The notes under the pieces were generated by a model that was given only the letters and a program-made list of their open reading frames with translations, was not told the origin of the DNA and did no database searches. From positions 2,243,387 through 2,307,386 of the forward strand of contig NW_004450460.1 of the NCBI RefSeq assembly GCF_000321225.1: DNA of 64,000 nt. Reading direction: 5' to 3'. The stretch is from Odobenus rosmarus divergens. Lineage: Eukaryota > Chordata > Mammalia > Carnivora > Odobenidae. Both the position numbers and the translations under genes were made by a program. Shown here in pieces: positions 21,211 through 32,900 of the stretch. Within the stretch, counting starts at the first letter, position 1, and every line of letters begins with the position of its first letter.

Positions 21211-22474
21211 ACATCCGGCCAGGGACACTCGCTGTCCCATCCAGCTGGGTGAGGACGTCGGATGGCCCAGACAGAAGGAGGGCACCTCTCCGAAATGCCC
21301 CTCGTGAGGTCATCCGTGCAGCAGTGGGAGGCCGGGCCCCGGAGGCTCTTGCCCAACCAGCCTGGGAATGGCAGCCTGTGAGGAAGCCGTGCGTCAGGGC
21401 GGGCCAGGTGCCCCGGGCTCGATACCACCCTCTTCCTGTGGGAGGTGGTGCTCAGGAACAGCCCTGGGGTGGGGCTCCCTGCTTCCCCTGCCTGGGAGAC
21501 CCTCTCCCCTGGCCTCCTCCAGGAAGTCTCCTCGGATTGTCGGCGCACGCCTTGAGGCCTGCTCCCACCAACTGCGTAACTGCTGGACCTCGGGGTCCCG
21601 GAGGTGGCTCAGGTGTTAACCTCAGGAGGGCGGGAGAGGTCCGCGCACCTGGGAGGCGGCCTGATGCCACCTGACCTGAGTATGACACAGCCCATTGGCT
21701 GCCGCCTGTGAGTCAGGCCTGCCCTTGCTCTCTCTCCTCCCAGTGGGAGCCTGGGAAAAGTGAGAGGCCCAAGGGCAGGAGGCTGGTGTCGTCCAGGCTT
21801 TCACTGTCAGGCTGGCTTGGGGCCCCGCAGAGCTGGGTCTCTGTCCCTCTCTCTGGTTCTCTGAGCCCCTCGGCTGGAGTCGGACAGGTAGGGCCTGCCT
21901 CACAAGACACTGAGGATCCAGTGAGAAACACGGACACTACCCAGAACACCTTTCTCCTCCTGGGCCCCGGGCAAGCTCCTATTCATCCCTCAGTACCTTG
22001 CTTAGAGGTCACTAGCAGCTCCTGGAATGCAGTGAGTGTCTCCGTCTTTGCGGCCCCCAGGGCCCTGCCCAGGTGCTCAGGAAAGGTTTTGGGAAATGTG
22101 GGCCTAAAAAGCATCAACCTCACCATCCAAAAGACGTGACTCTGCTCAGAGCAACTGAAGTTCCTGGAGGCTCTGCTTGCTCGTCAGTAAAACCAGAAAA
22201 TCAGGGAGGGGCCTGGGGTGGGGGGCCAGGGCCAGGTGGGGAGAGGGGAGGGGGAAACTGCCCAGGGCCTGGTTCATGGGGACACAGGACCTCTCTGGAA
22301 ACTTGAAAGAAGGAATGCCTGAAATACAGGGAAGGAGGGAGGGGGAGGGCAGAGGTGGACAAGCTGTGGCCTCCGCCCTCCGGATGGTGGTCAGCCCTGC
22401 GGCCCCCTGGGCTGCGTCGTCACAGGACAGATGGAACACCTGCTCCTGCCCATCCCGTCCCCCAAAGGTGGACT

Positions 22475-22572
22475 GTTTACTATTATTTATCCAAGGGTCC
22501 CAATTGGGATTCATGCGGAGCCTGCCTGAGGGAACACCTGCTCCTGCCCCCAGGCAGACAGACTGGTCCCCA
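22475..22572 (+). repeat. Repeat copy B, paired with 21,111-21,210
   Basis: Begins GTTTACTATTATTTATCCAA and ends CAGACTGGTCCCCAG. Shared landmarks include ATTTATCCAAGGGTC and the GCCTGCCTG-like middle. Confidence 0.75.
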
Positions 22573-23110
22573 GATGGGAAGCAACCTGTGTCCAGTGACA
22601 AATGAATGGATATACAAGACATGATCCATCCACACACCTGACCGTCACTCAGCCTGAACACGGAGGGACACGCTGACACCTGCCACGGTGTGGATGGACC
22701 TGGGGGACGTGATGCTGAGTGAGATCGGCCAGACACAGAGGGACAAATACTGCAGGATTCCCCCCACATGAGGTCCTTAGTCTCCAGATTCACAGGGAAC
22801 AGAGTGGACGGTGGGCTCTGGGGCCGGGGGAGGGATGGGGGTCGGCGACTCAGGGGCACAGAGAGTGGACGGTGGGCGCAGGGGGAGGGATGGGGGTCGG
22901 TGACTCGGGGACAGAGTGGACGGTGGGCACCGGGGGGAGGGGTGGGGGTCGGTGTCTCACTGGGAGTTTGTTTGGGAGGATGAAAAAGATCTGGATGCAG
23001 GCGGCGGGCACGGCTGCACAATGGTGTGAATGTGCGTAGTGCCCCCGAGCTGTGGGCTTCGAGATGGTGAAGGTGGTACACTGATGTGTCTTTTGCCACA
23101 ATTTAAGAAA
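22573..23110 (+). repeat. Old L1 3'-end fragment
   Basis: GAAGCAACCTGTGTCCAGTG, AATGAATGGATATACAAGAC, GTGTGGATGGACCTGGGGGA and ATGCTGAGTGAGATCGGCCA follow the known order of L1 3' sequences. It ends near GCCACAATTTAAGAAATG. Strongly diverged and broken by a GC-rich minisatellite. Confidence 0.65.
22802..22959 (+). repeat. Three-copy minisatellite (51-61 bp unit)
   Basis: GAGTGGACGGTGGGC starts at 22802, 22863 and 22914. Each copy is followed by a G-rich stretch and GGATGGGGGTCGG or GGGTGGGGGTCGG. Confidence 0.9.
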
Positions 23111-23469
23111 TGTATTTACACGTGAACGCGCACGCGTCCAGTAGGAGCTGGTGTGTTTCCGAGAAGTGAGACATGGCACATGTAGTGTTCTGTTCCACCT
23201 GCGTCCTGGGCAGTCCCCCCCGATCTCCCCACCCTCGTGGTGCTCAGGCTGTGCCGTGTTTTGTGATTCTCAGAAGCGGTAAGTGATGCTGCTCGAACGT
23301 TTCCGGACTCCGTGCTCCCGTGCACAAGGTCACGGGGACAGACTTTGAGACATGGAGTTGCCGTGTGGAACGTGACCGCTGACCAGACCGCCCGCTGGCC
23401 AGCTCGCACTCCCACCTGAACGTGCCAGGTGCCCTACGTTCATGCAACTTTCCTCCAATCCGGTGGCCA

Positions 23470-23690
23470 AAACCTGGGGTGTTGTCTCCGTGGAACCTGT
23501 GACTGCAACTTCATGTGGTAAAAGTATTACCTAATGTGACAAAAGATGCCATTAAGGACCCTGAGAGGTCATCCCGGGTTATCCCCGGGTGGGCCCTGAA
23601 TGTGGCCAGTGTCCTTCCGAGAGGGAGGAGGGGCCACGTGCCCACGGAGGCAGGGGCCGAGGGGTCCTGGGTTTGTACTTCTGGTCTTCA
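23470..23690 (+). repeat. Old LTR/MaLR-like repeat fragment
   Basis: ATGCCATTAAGGACCCTGAG, then CATCCCGGGTTATCCCCGG, GTGGGCCCTGAATGTGGCC and GTGTCCTTCC follow a common old mammalian repeat (MLT1-related as I recall it). A similar opposite-strand type occurs at 24,290-24,420 (GGGGCTGCCGTGACAGAGGA). The family name is uncertain. Confidence 0.45.
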
Positions 23691-26600
23691 GAACCCGTTT
23701 GTTCCTCTGTTACAACCTCCCCGGGCTCTTAACACAGCCGCCAGCCCCCCGGCGGTCTGCTGCCGGCCCCCCCCCCGTCGGCCTGGCACACTGTCTGGTG
23801 GCAGAGGTGGCCCAGCAGAGTGGGGGCATGAGCTGGCTTTGGCTGGTGAGGTCAAGGCTTCCCGGAGACCACTGGTGACTTTTGAGCTAGGTTTGCAAGG
23901 ATGTTCCCCAGGCAAGGACAAGGGTCTGGAAATCAGACAGAAATGCTGCCCAGCACAGGTGGACTTGGAGGCTGAGCGGTCGAGGAACCGCGGGAGACAG
24001 AGGTGCCTCTCTTCCGGGTGGGGACTCCTCGCTGCTTCCATTGCACCAGCAGCCTGTGAGCCCTGCAGTCTCCGGGCTCTCTGGAAGTGGCCCCCGCCAT
24101 CACCTGGCCCCACACTCATGAGCGGCCCCCCACAGACCACCCCAAGTGTCTCATGCTCAAAACAGTGCCCTTCAGTGCCCCCCCACTCTGACAGCACCCC
24201 CTCTGCTGCTTCCTTCTCCAGGCCCCGTCCATTCCCCACCCTGCTCTGCCGCCCCCCACTCTGAGCATCTTGCCTGGATGCCAGCAGCTACCTCCGTGAG
24301 TGTCCTGGGGCTGCCGTGACAGAGGACCACACACTGGATGGCTCGGAACAACACACATCTATCCCCTCCCAGGTCTGAAGGCCAGAAGCCTGATGGTGAA
24401 CCCCAGCCCCGCACCTTCCGGACCTGTTTCAGCTCCTCCCTGTCCTCCTCCCAGGGCTGGGCCTCCTCTGCTCGGCTCTCCCCTCTGGGACGACAGCTCT
24501 GCTGGGATCTTCCGGCCCCTGCCAGAAATGGGGGCAGCTTGGGACCCAGGGCCCTCCCTGTACCCACAGAGTGCACAGTCCACCCCAGGCTGCCTCCACG
24601 CTGGCAGGCAATGGGGAGGACCCGCGTGGGTGGCCCTGCCTGGATGAATGCTTTGGGAAGGAGGGTTCTCCCCGTGTTCAGAAGCAGAAACCGTGACCCA
24701 GGTAGCTTCAGACTTGATTGATATTCTTCAGGCTTCTGGAAGCCCCTGGCCCGGGGGGTGGGTGGGGGAAGGGGGAGCCCATGGAGGATGTCGGCAGCCT
24801 GGGGGGGGGGGTCCGCCCCATGTCTCCAGGGCCTGTAGAAGCCCGGCAGGGTGAGGCAGGCCTGCTGGGCTGTCAGGGAAAGTAACATCCGGCCGCCACC
24901 CTCACTGAGCTGAGTCAGCTGGGCCAGGCTGGCCCCCGCAAATGGCACCATAGGGACATCGTGGGGGCGGACAGGGGCTCCGCCCAGGTGCACCAAGGTG
25001 ACTCGGCCTCAAGGAGGTGTCTGGGCCTTACCCTCCTGGCGGCCAGGGTCAGAGCCTGCCGGGAGTGCAGGCTCCGCTGGCCACTGCGGCCTCTGAGCCT
25101 CAGGGGCTGTGACAAGGGTCCCAGGCAGACAAAGCACCTGGTCGATCACACTAAAGTCAGAAGAACCGAAAGCTCAGCCAGGGTCAGCTGAGGAGGGGTC
25201 CTGCCACTGGGGGCTCCTGCCTGTCAGCATCTCCTGGTGGGTGGGAGGCCCACTGACTGGGTCTGGGGTCCCTCAGGCTCCCCCACACCCCCGACGTGGC
25301 TGTGCCTCTAGAGGAAGGAAGATAGGAAGTCGTCCTGCTTTCCAGAACGTGAAGGCAGCGACCGAAGTTCAGGTGCGGCTGAAGGCCGGGTCGGCCGGCA
25401 GGGAGCCGAGGGTGGCCCACGCGGGGGGAGTGCTCTCCAGCGGAGCCCCTCAGGGTGTTGAAGGCCAGGTCAGAGGGCATGTCTCCCATGGCCGGCCCCG
25501 GGCCTCCTCCACAGCCCACCTCGTGTTGTCACCCGCGGGCACTCGGGGGCGAAGGAGCCAGGGAAGACCCGTTTGAGCAGAGGGCGGGCCAGAGGCCAGC
25601 ACTATCACCAGGACAGGCTGGGTGAGGTCTGGGCTTCACCCCCCAGCCTAGCCTGGTCTTCCTGCTGGGGCAACGCCTTGCGTAGCCTGCCCAGGCCCAG
25701 GTGCCCTCTGGGAACACAAGGCACCGGGCTGACTCAGCCTGGTACCTACAGGGAGTGGGACCGCTGGCCCGTGGGTCAGGGCTCTGCTTGGCCCTGGCCC
25801 CATAAGAGCAGACTGGTCGCCACGGTGGGGCAGGTGCTGCGGATGAGGGGGCGTGTGGACACACTGAGCCGCCCGCCACAGCTGTGGACCTGGCCCTGGG
25901 TGGCTACAATTCCTAACTTACCCAAGGGAAAAACCAGAATTTTAGGTGGACTGACGGGGGCACTTCTGAAACCGCAGCTTCATGGAGGCACAGTTTACAC
26001 ACATACAACCAGACACTCCCAAGCAAAGGAGTTCCGAGCGAGAGCTCCTATCTCCCGCTGCCCCCAGCAGTCCCCTCTGCGGTGCAGCCTCTGGAAGCCA
26101 CAACAAATCTTAAGTGTCTGGCTTCACCCCATCAAGGCTGGGACCATTCCACGGTGGGCGTGCACTCTGCTGGGACAGGGCCGAGCTGCCCCCAGAAGTT
26201 AGGGTGCAGAGGTGGGCACACCAGAGGCAGCCACCTGATTCCGCCCAAGTTTGAGCAAGCAGTCTTGTGTAGGACAGTCAGTCCAAGGAGGAAGGGAGGG
26301 TGCGGGCCGCAGAAGCCATGGGGGATAGGAGGTGGCCCTGGATGCTCACCGGAACCCTCTGAAAGAAGCATTGTGACGGCCCGGCCCAGAAGGGGGAGCC
26401 AAAGGTGAGGGGGGCCGGTAGGCCTGGCTCCAGGCAATTCAGGGGTTCAGTGGGGACAGAGGCCTGGCCCGTGCAGAGCCAGCAACCACCCAGAGCTGCT
26501 GCAAGTGCCACCTCCCCCGCTGCCCCTGGTGGCTCTATGCCTTTCCGGTGCACGCAGCAAGGCCTGAACGAACCTCAGGTGCCAGCAGAGGCCCAGACGG

Positions 26601-28754
26601 AGAACGGGTGCCAGGCTCCTTGGCCAGTGGAGGGCCTGCCTTCCCTGTCCTGTGACTGCCCAGGGCTGACGTTGAGGACAGCTTCGCGGACAGGCCAGGA
26701 GGCAGTGCCACAGGGGATGGTGGGGAAGGCACAGCTTCTCAGGGCTTCGAGCTGGAGTCTTGCTATCCAAATACACTTGGAACCACCAAGCACCAGGCTG
26801 AGGCCCCAGAGGCCACAGGGACCCAGCCCTGTGACGGAGCCCACCCGGGAGGTGGAGGGGTGGGTGTGGCCTGCTCACAGGATTCTTCTTAGAATCCTGC
26901 AGGGAAACAAAACCCAGGGCCTCCAGAGACAGCCACAAGCCAGACACCCCTCCCGCTGTCCATCTGTGCTGGTCTGACAAGAAAACACGCCTGGGGCCGC
27001 CTCCACCATGCATGTGACCGCCGACAGGCAGAACGCCCAATTTTCCCTCCCACTGACCCCAGGTGCCCAGATGCTCTCTCCAGCTTCCCAGTTAGCTCAG
27101 ACTCCGAAGGTAGCGCTGTGTATGTGAGCGCGCAAGTGCGTACCCACACGGGGCTGGCTGTGACCTGCTCCTAAGCACCACACTCTCAGGGGTATGCCCC
27201 AGAGGCACACGGACACCCGTCCTTGGCCGCCCCACATCCGCCATGAGCAGGTGGGCACTGACTCGGCTGGTCTCCGAGGGAAGCGATGGGCTCCCCCTAC
27301 CCTGTCATCCCAAACCGCCAAAGCACACACTGGGCACGTGCTCCGCACACATGTACAGTGTGGACTCCCGGCCCAGGTAATGCACACCAACTTCTGGTGA
27401 AGCCCTAGCAACTGCCGGCCAGAGAAGGCTCTAACAGAGTTTGCCCCCCGGCCCGTCTCCTTGGCTCCCATCACCCGGCGCTGTGCCCATCAGAGGGGGC
27501 TCTTCTCACGTGCCCCACGTTTCTTCAGCGAGGCCCAGCAGTCTCCAGGCTGAGCGGTGCTGGTGCTTCACAGTGAACGTGGGGGCCGTCACCCACTGAG
27601 GGTGAGGAGCCAGCAGGAGAGGAAAGATCACGTTCGGAGTGACCCCTGAGCCAGCAGGATGGGTCCTCCCAGAGTTGAAACCGTCCCCACAAACTTCCTG
27701 TAAAGTACCCAAGCACATGATTTTGTGCAATCACTGCTCATCCTGTAGTTACTCGTGAGCCACGGTTTATAAACAGCTTCATTCCGGACGCTCCAGGGAA
27801 ACAGGACATGTGGAGAACTTGGGGAGCCCCTGACCAGTCTGGGTCCACAGGGATGAGCAGCTGCCCTGGAGGTCCGGGGGCTCATCCTCGAGAGGTGCTC
27901 CCAGCGCGCACCGTCACCTCTGCAGACTGCCCTCCGGGGATGGGGTTCTCGATCTGTGTCAGCAGGAAGAAGGCAGGCCTGGCACCCACAGGCTTCTCGG
28001 GTGGGGGGTGGGGGGCCAGGCCCACGGGGGGGGTTCACCCACAGGTACTTCAAGAACCGAGAACATTCTGGTTCTAGTTGGCTGGGGCACGCTGGAAGCA
28101 GGGCTATTCCTAAACCTTGTGCAGCACTTCCTGCTCCTTCTCGTGGCCACTCCCAGGGAGAACCAGGCCCCCCAGACAGGCACCTGGCGAGCTGGGCACC
28201 GGCGGCTGGGCCGCGGGAGGAGCAGCTGTGTGCTTGCCTTCTCCTGGTGCCTGTACCGCCCCCCCACCCCCGGCCAGGTACCGTGCACAGGGCTTGTGCA
28301 ACAAGTGTCTCGGTGGGGGGGGGGGCGCTCCCCTCTTAGCAAGGAATGGAGGTTCCACCAGAAAAGTGGCCTTTATGCAGCAATTTTCCCTCCTGGAACC
28401 TTCTGGATCTGGGAGGTACAGCCCCACAAACTCTTGAGAAATGGCGCACTCCTGGGGGAGAGCAGCCTCTTTCCTGAGGTAGCAAAGGGCCCAACCCGGG
28501 GGCCCCAAGCCCACCCTGACAGTGAAGTGGGTCTGCAGGCCTAACAGGCAAACTAAATGTAGCCGCCTCCTAAGAACCGGCTGACACGGAAAAGCAGAGG
28601 CCTGAAGCCCGGGTCTGCCCATCCGCAGGACTCTACATGTACAGTTCAAGAGGACACGCAACCACAGCCCAGAGCTGCCGGGTGGGGGCAGGTGCCAATG
28701 CCCCCACCCGATCCTCCCACCAGGTCCTCCCACAGAGAGACTGTGCACAGAGCT

Positions 28755-29951
28755 GGGTTCATGTTTCACAACTTTAATAGAATATTCTAACTATTCTGTA
28801 CAAATTGAAAACACTGTATTCAGTTACAAATGTGTTATAAGTAAGGCTGAGCACTCTACAGGCCTGGACACAGTGTGGACACAGCAACCCCGGCTGCCAG
28901 AGACTGTGGTCACACACTCAGAAACCCCACACGCCAGCCAAGAACAGGTGGCTCTGAACCCAGGGCTTTTAAGACAAGATGAGCACGGGGCCAAGAAATG
29001 GGGGTACTGAGAAAGCAAGACTCGACGTGTCCACACTAGAAGGAGAGTAGTGCTTCCCAGCCCTGGCCCCTCACCACAGAAGCCTGGCAAACCCCAGCAC
29101 TCGGCCCACAACCCCGCACCCCACCCCCAAAGCCGGGTGGTCTGTATGTCGTGAAAACGAGCTCCTGCCCTCAGCCGTGGGCAGGACGGAGCGAGGTTCC
29201 TTCTCCACAGGCCTCACTCCCTTGGGAGCCACCACCACTCCTGCCTGGCAAGTCACCAGGTCACACACATGGTTTCAGAAAGTGTAAGGACAAGTGACAG
29301 CATGCGTCCCAAGCCCTCACCAGCAGGGAAGAATAAATAAATACGAAGATGAACCACAAACACTCACGCCTCAGGGCTGGGGTGCACCACAACCCCTACC
29401 CCACCCTGAGGAAGACAGAACCAGAGAAAGAACGCTCTAAAGAGAACAGGACCCTACTCTACGCAGCTCTTCCGAGACCGTTAGAGCACAGGAGACCACG
29501 TGGTAGGAGACACAAAGCGCGTGGGTTTCTTCAAGCGAAGGCAGAGTCCAGTCCGACTGTGGAGGGATGTGACTGGTTCTACGTGCCCCGGAACCACATC
29601 CCAAGACATCTGCCCTTGGCATTGACTGACCTTCTACCGCCCCCTCCCCCTGGGGTCTATGGGGCCCTCCTGAAGGCCGGACCTGGGAAAGTCCACTGAG
29701 CTGCACCCAAGGCCGTAGAGGGTGCTGGAATCAAACCTCCTATTTCTGAAATGCATTTAAGTTGCCACTGTACAGGTTAAGCAAAATAATAAGGATAAAG
29801 GAAAAGTTAAAGTCAAAATCATGCACTCGAGAACAAGTTAGAAGGAAGCACTGCCCATACGGTGGCGCGGCCGCCACGTGTCCCGACGCCACACCTGCGG
29901 GGTGCTCGCTCCTCACTGCTGTTTGCACTCGGACGGCTGGCTGGGCTCCTT
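28755..29951 (-). CDS. NAP1L4: NAP1L4 terminal exon: last 12 codons and 3'UTR
   Basis: Acceptor CGTTGACAG ends at 29952, then KEPSQPSECKQQ and TGA at 29913-29915. The remaining ~1.16 kb to about 28,755 is 3'UTR. The coding part is 29913-29951. CKQQ matches the end of NAP1L1 and a longer NAP1L4 isoform and resembles a CaaX prenylation box. Confidence 0.9.
28773..28778 (-). terminator. NAP1L4: NAP1L4 polyadenylation signal ATTAAA
   Basis: TTTAAT on + (ATTAAA on -) in a locally AT-rich stretch after the GC-rich UTR, with cleavage expected near 28,755. An ATTAAA variant rather than AATAAA. Confidence 0.7.
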
Positions 29952-32900
29952 CTGTCAACGAGAGAAGACAGGACTTGTAGGGAACCAACGTCATCAAGCT
30001 GGTACCTCCAACCAACAATGCAAACCTAGACTCAATTTACTGCCTTCCTTCTTACTGAAAAAATGGTTACTGCAAACATACTTTTACAAGAGTAACAACA
30101 AGTCACTCAGCTTCCCAGAAACAAAGTCTCAGTGGGGCTGCCTTTCTTGTTCGGAGACATGCCCAGGAGTGTTAAGTCACAGGCCAGGCACTGGGAAGCA
30201 GGAGCGCCTCAGGGGCACAGACTCATCCGTGTCGGGAGCCCGCGCTCCAAAGCCGCACCACAGCCTCAGAGCCTCGGGCAACCCCCCAACCCTGCCCACG
30301 TGACACAGCAGCCGCTCCCCTTTCTGTGCCCTGCCACCCCTAAGGCAGGCTCCGCACCTGAAATGAAGAGGCGGCACTGCAGGGTGGGCCAGAGGCGGCC
30401 GAGCAGCCCCGCCGGCCCTGGGCCAGGCCTCCAGAGTGCTCTCTGTTCGTGGGATGCACCAGCAGCCCACAGCAAGGTGGGGGCGGGGGGTGAGGCCACA
30501 CCAACAGCTCCACACATAGCCTCGGACCTCCCCAGGCCCCTCCCGAAGTGGGCAGTCTGTCCTTCCGGAGAGGTAGCAGGGAGAGACCACGCCCCCCCGA
30601 CAGAGGCGCACATTCACTTCAGTGCAATCGAACACAGCTCACACCGTTTAAAGCACATCCGGCAGCCCCACGCATTCTGTGTGGAGGCCAGCAACAGCCT
30701 GAGAGACAGACACTACCAGACCACGAATCTTTCCCGGCAAATACGTTTACTAATCAGTGGCCTCTAATTCTTGGCTGCCAAGATTACAAATTACTCTCAT
30801 ACAATCTGGGCAAGCCTACAGAGTCTAAACAAAAACCTCAAACATCGCGGATGATGTAACACAATACCTTCTATGGTTGAGGCTGGGACTCCATTCTTTG
30901 GGAAATCACATTTAAGGTATGAAAACAATGTGTTAAGGACGCATAAAAACAAAACCATCATCTTGGACCCTGGTCTAAGCTCTTCATTTGAAAGTCTCAT
31001 GGAAAGAGCACAAGGACGCGGCCGGGAGCCCCCAGGTCTCTGCCCAGCAGCAGACCACTCTGGGAGAGGGTCCTGGCCTTGGTGTCACGTGCTCATCTAA
31101 AATACTGCTAGAGAACCCAGGCCCCCAAACAAAACACGTCTGATAAAAAATCCAGGCAGGAAAAGATCAAAATCAAACTGTGCATCTGGAGGCAGCTCAG
31201 GCTGGTGGCCAAGGCAAGGAGCCACTGGCTGTCAGGAGTGGCTGGGGAAGGCGGGAGGAGGCCCCAGCCCGTGTGGCCATGGCAGCAGGGGGACGGGGGG
31301 GAGCAGGCAGCTTTTTGAGGGTGAGGGGAGAGATGCGTTGTGTTTCCACAACTGTATTTGCAAAAAGGAAGTGGGTTAGAGAAGCTGGAGCTAAGGAAGT
31401 CCTGTAGGGTGACGTGGTGGCAACGGGGCAGGTGGCACAGGACGGGGCTCCTCCTGCAACACCCTTCCATATGCGGATGAGTTACACACACAGCGTTTCG
31501 CAAAATCGGGCGTGACACGATTTACAATACGCTGTCTGAATCATTTCATATGCTTATTTTTAACCAGGAGAACATGTTACCCGTTTGTTTAAAGTACGTT
31601 CAGTAGCCTGGGGGATAAAGCCTGCTGGAGGCAACGGGGCCTGAGAGCTCCCCAGGCAGGCAGGCAGGCAGGCAAGCGGCCCCACCTCTGGGGACAGCAT
31701 CCGCATGGACACAAGTCCTAGGCTGTAAAGTCAACACAGAACCCCGAAGCCTCTGACGTGAATTTTATCAACAAGACACCACTGGTTTTCAGCCTGTGAC
31801 ACAAGCCAAAACAGGACTACAACTATGCCCCGGCATCCTTGGTCTCAGGCCACCAAGTCTGATGGCAGCCTGGTCACTCAATACCCCTGAGTATCACGGG
31901 AGAGGAGTGGGGTGTTTCCAAGGCACAAACTAACAGCCCATATCCTGCCTGTCATGGAGCCATTTAAAAGCCAAGTTTTAACAGAGGACAACTGCCCAAG
32001 AAGGGGGGAAAACAAGCCACCAAGCACACAGCTGGCCACCACAGCTTCCCAGGGGCACACAGCCGGGGACCAAGGGCCTGCGTGACCACAGAGGGAACCC
32101 CTGCACTGGAGCGGCTGGGCCCCTGACAAGGATCTGATGACACTACTGAGGGGCTACAGTGCCATGTTGCTCACGGTGGCTACGCCACAGGAGGGTCCCC
32201 CTGTCCTAGAAACACGGGCTGAACAGGTTAGGGATGCTTCCCCGTGACTAGCAGGGTGGGAGAGTGGGGCTTGCGGGGAACATTCTTCAGACAAGTGGGA
32301 CAGCGGGAATCAAGAGTAATCGAACACACGGTTGTGTTCACACGTCAATGATCAGCCCCGGCTCCTTAAACACAGGATCCACGGTGTCTATTCGTCTCCC
32401 CTCGTTACGATGCTGCCTTGCCAGGAGGCAGCCGTACTACCACTTAGTTCTCTATGAGAGCGAGCCCGCAAGAGCCAGACAGGAAGGCCACGTGGAGACT
32501 CTCCAACGCCTGCAGTCTGCACGACCATCAGCACCAGCACGCCGGCCACGGCGGTAAGCTCAGGCTCCAGCTCTCACGGGCCCTGCTCTACGCACCGGCT
32601 GAGGCTGCTCAGCACAGCCCCCGGAACCCCCTGCCATTTCCCAGGGATGAACATCACGGCACCTGCCTCCCGTGGCATCTTCTCACCACTGCCCCCTGGC
32701 CCCCAGGAGGACAGCGTCCCACAAGGGAGGGAGCTGATCGCTGGAACGGAGTTGCAATGGCCCACGCCTTGGGGGGGGGCAGGGGTGATGGGTGGGCAGC
32801 ACCCAGCTCTATCCCCACCTGGTCAGAGCACCCCAACGACGCACAGGACCACACCACACAGACACCGCAGCTTTTGGGACACTAACTCCAGCACATTCAA

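Larger units (their letters stand above)
18900..28754. other. Intergenic region between PHLDA2 and NAP1L4
   Basis: About 10 kb with no exon structure that I recognise. It holds a MIR (19,118-19,222), two related ~100-bp repeats (21,111 and 22,475), an old L1 3' piece with an internal minisatellite (22,573-23,110), and fragments of an old LTR/MaLR-like repeat (23,470-23,690 and 24,290-24,420). The rest is GC-rich unique sequence. The region probably carries regulatory DNA, but I cannot point to a specific site. Confidence 0.65.
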
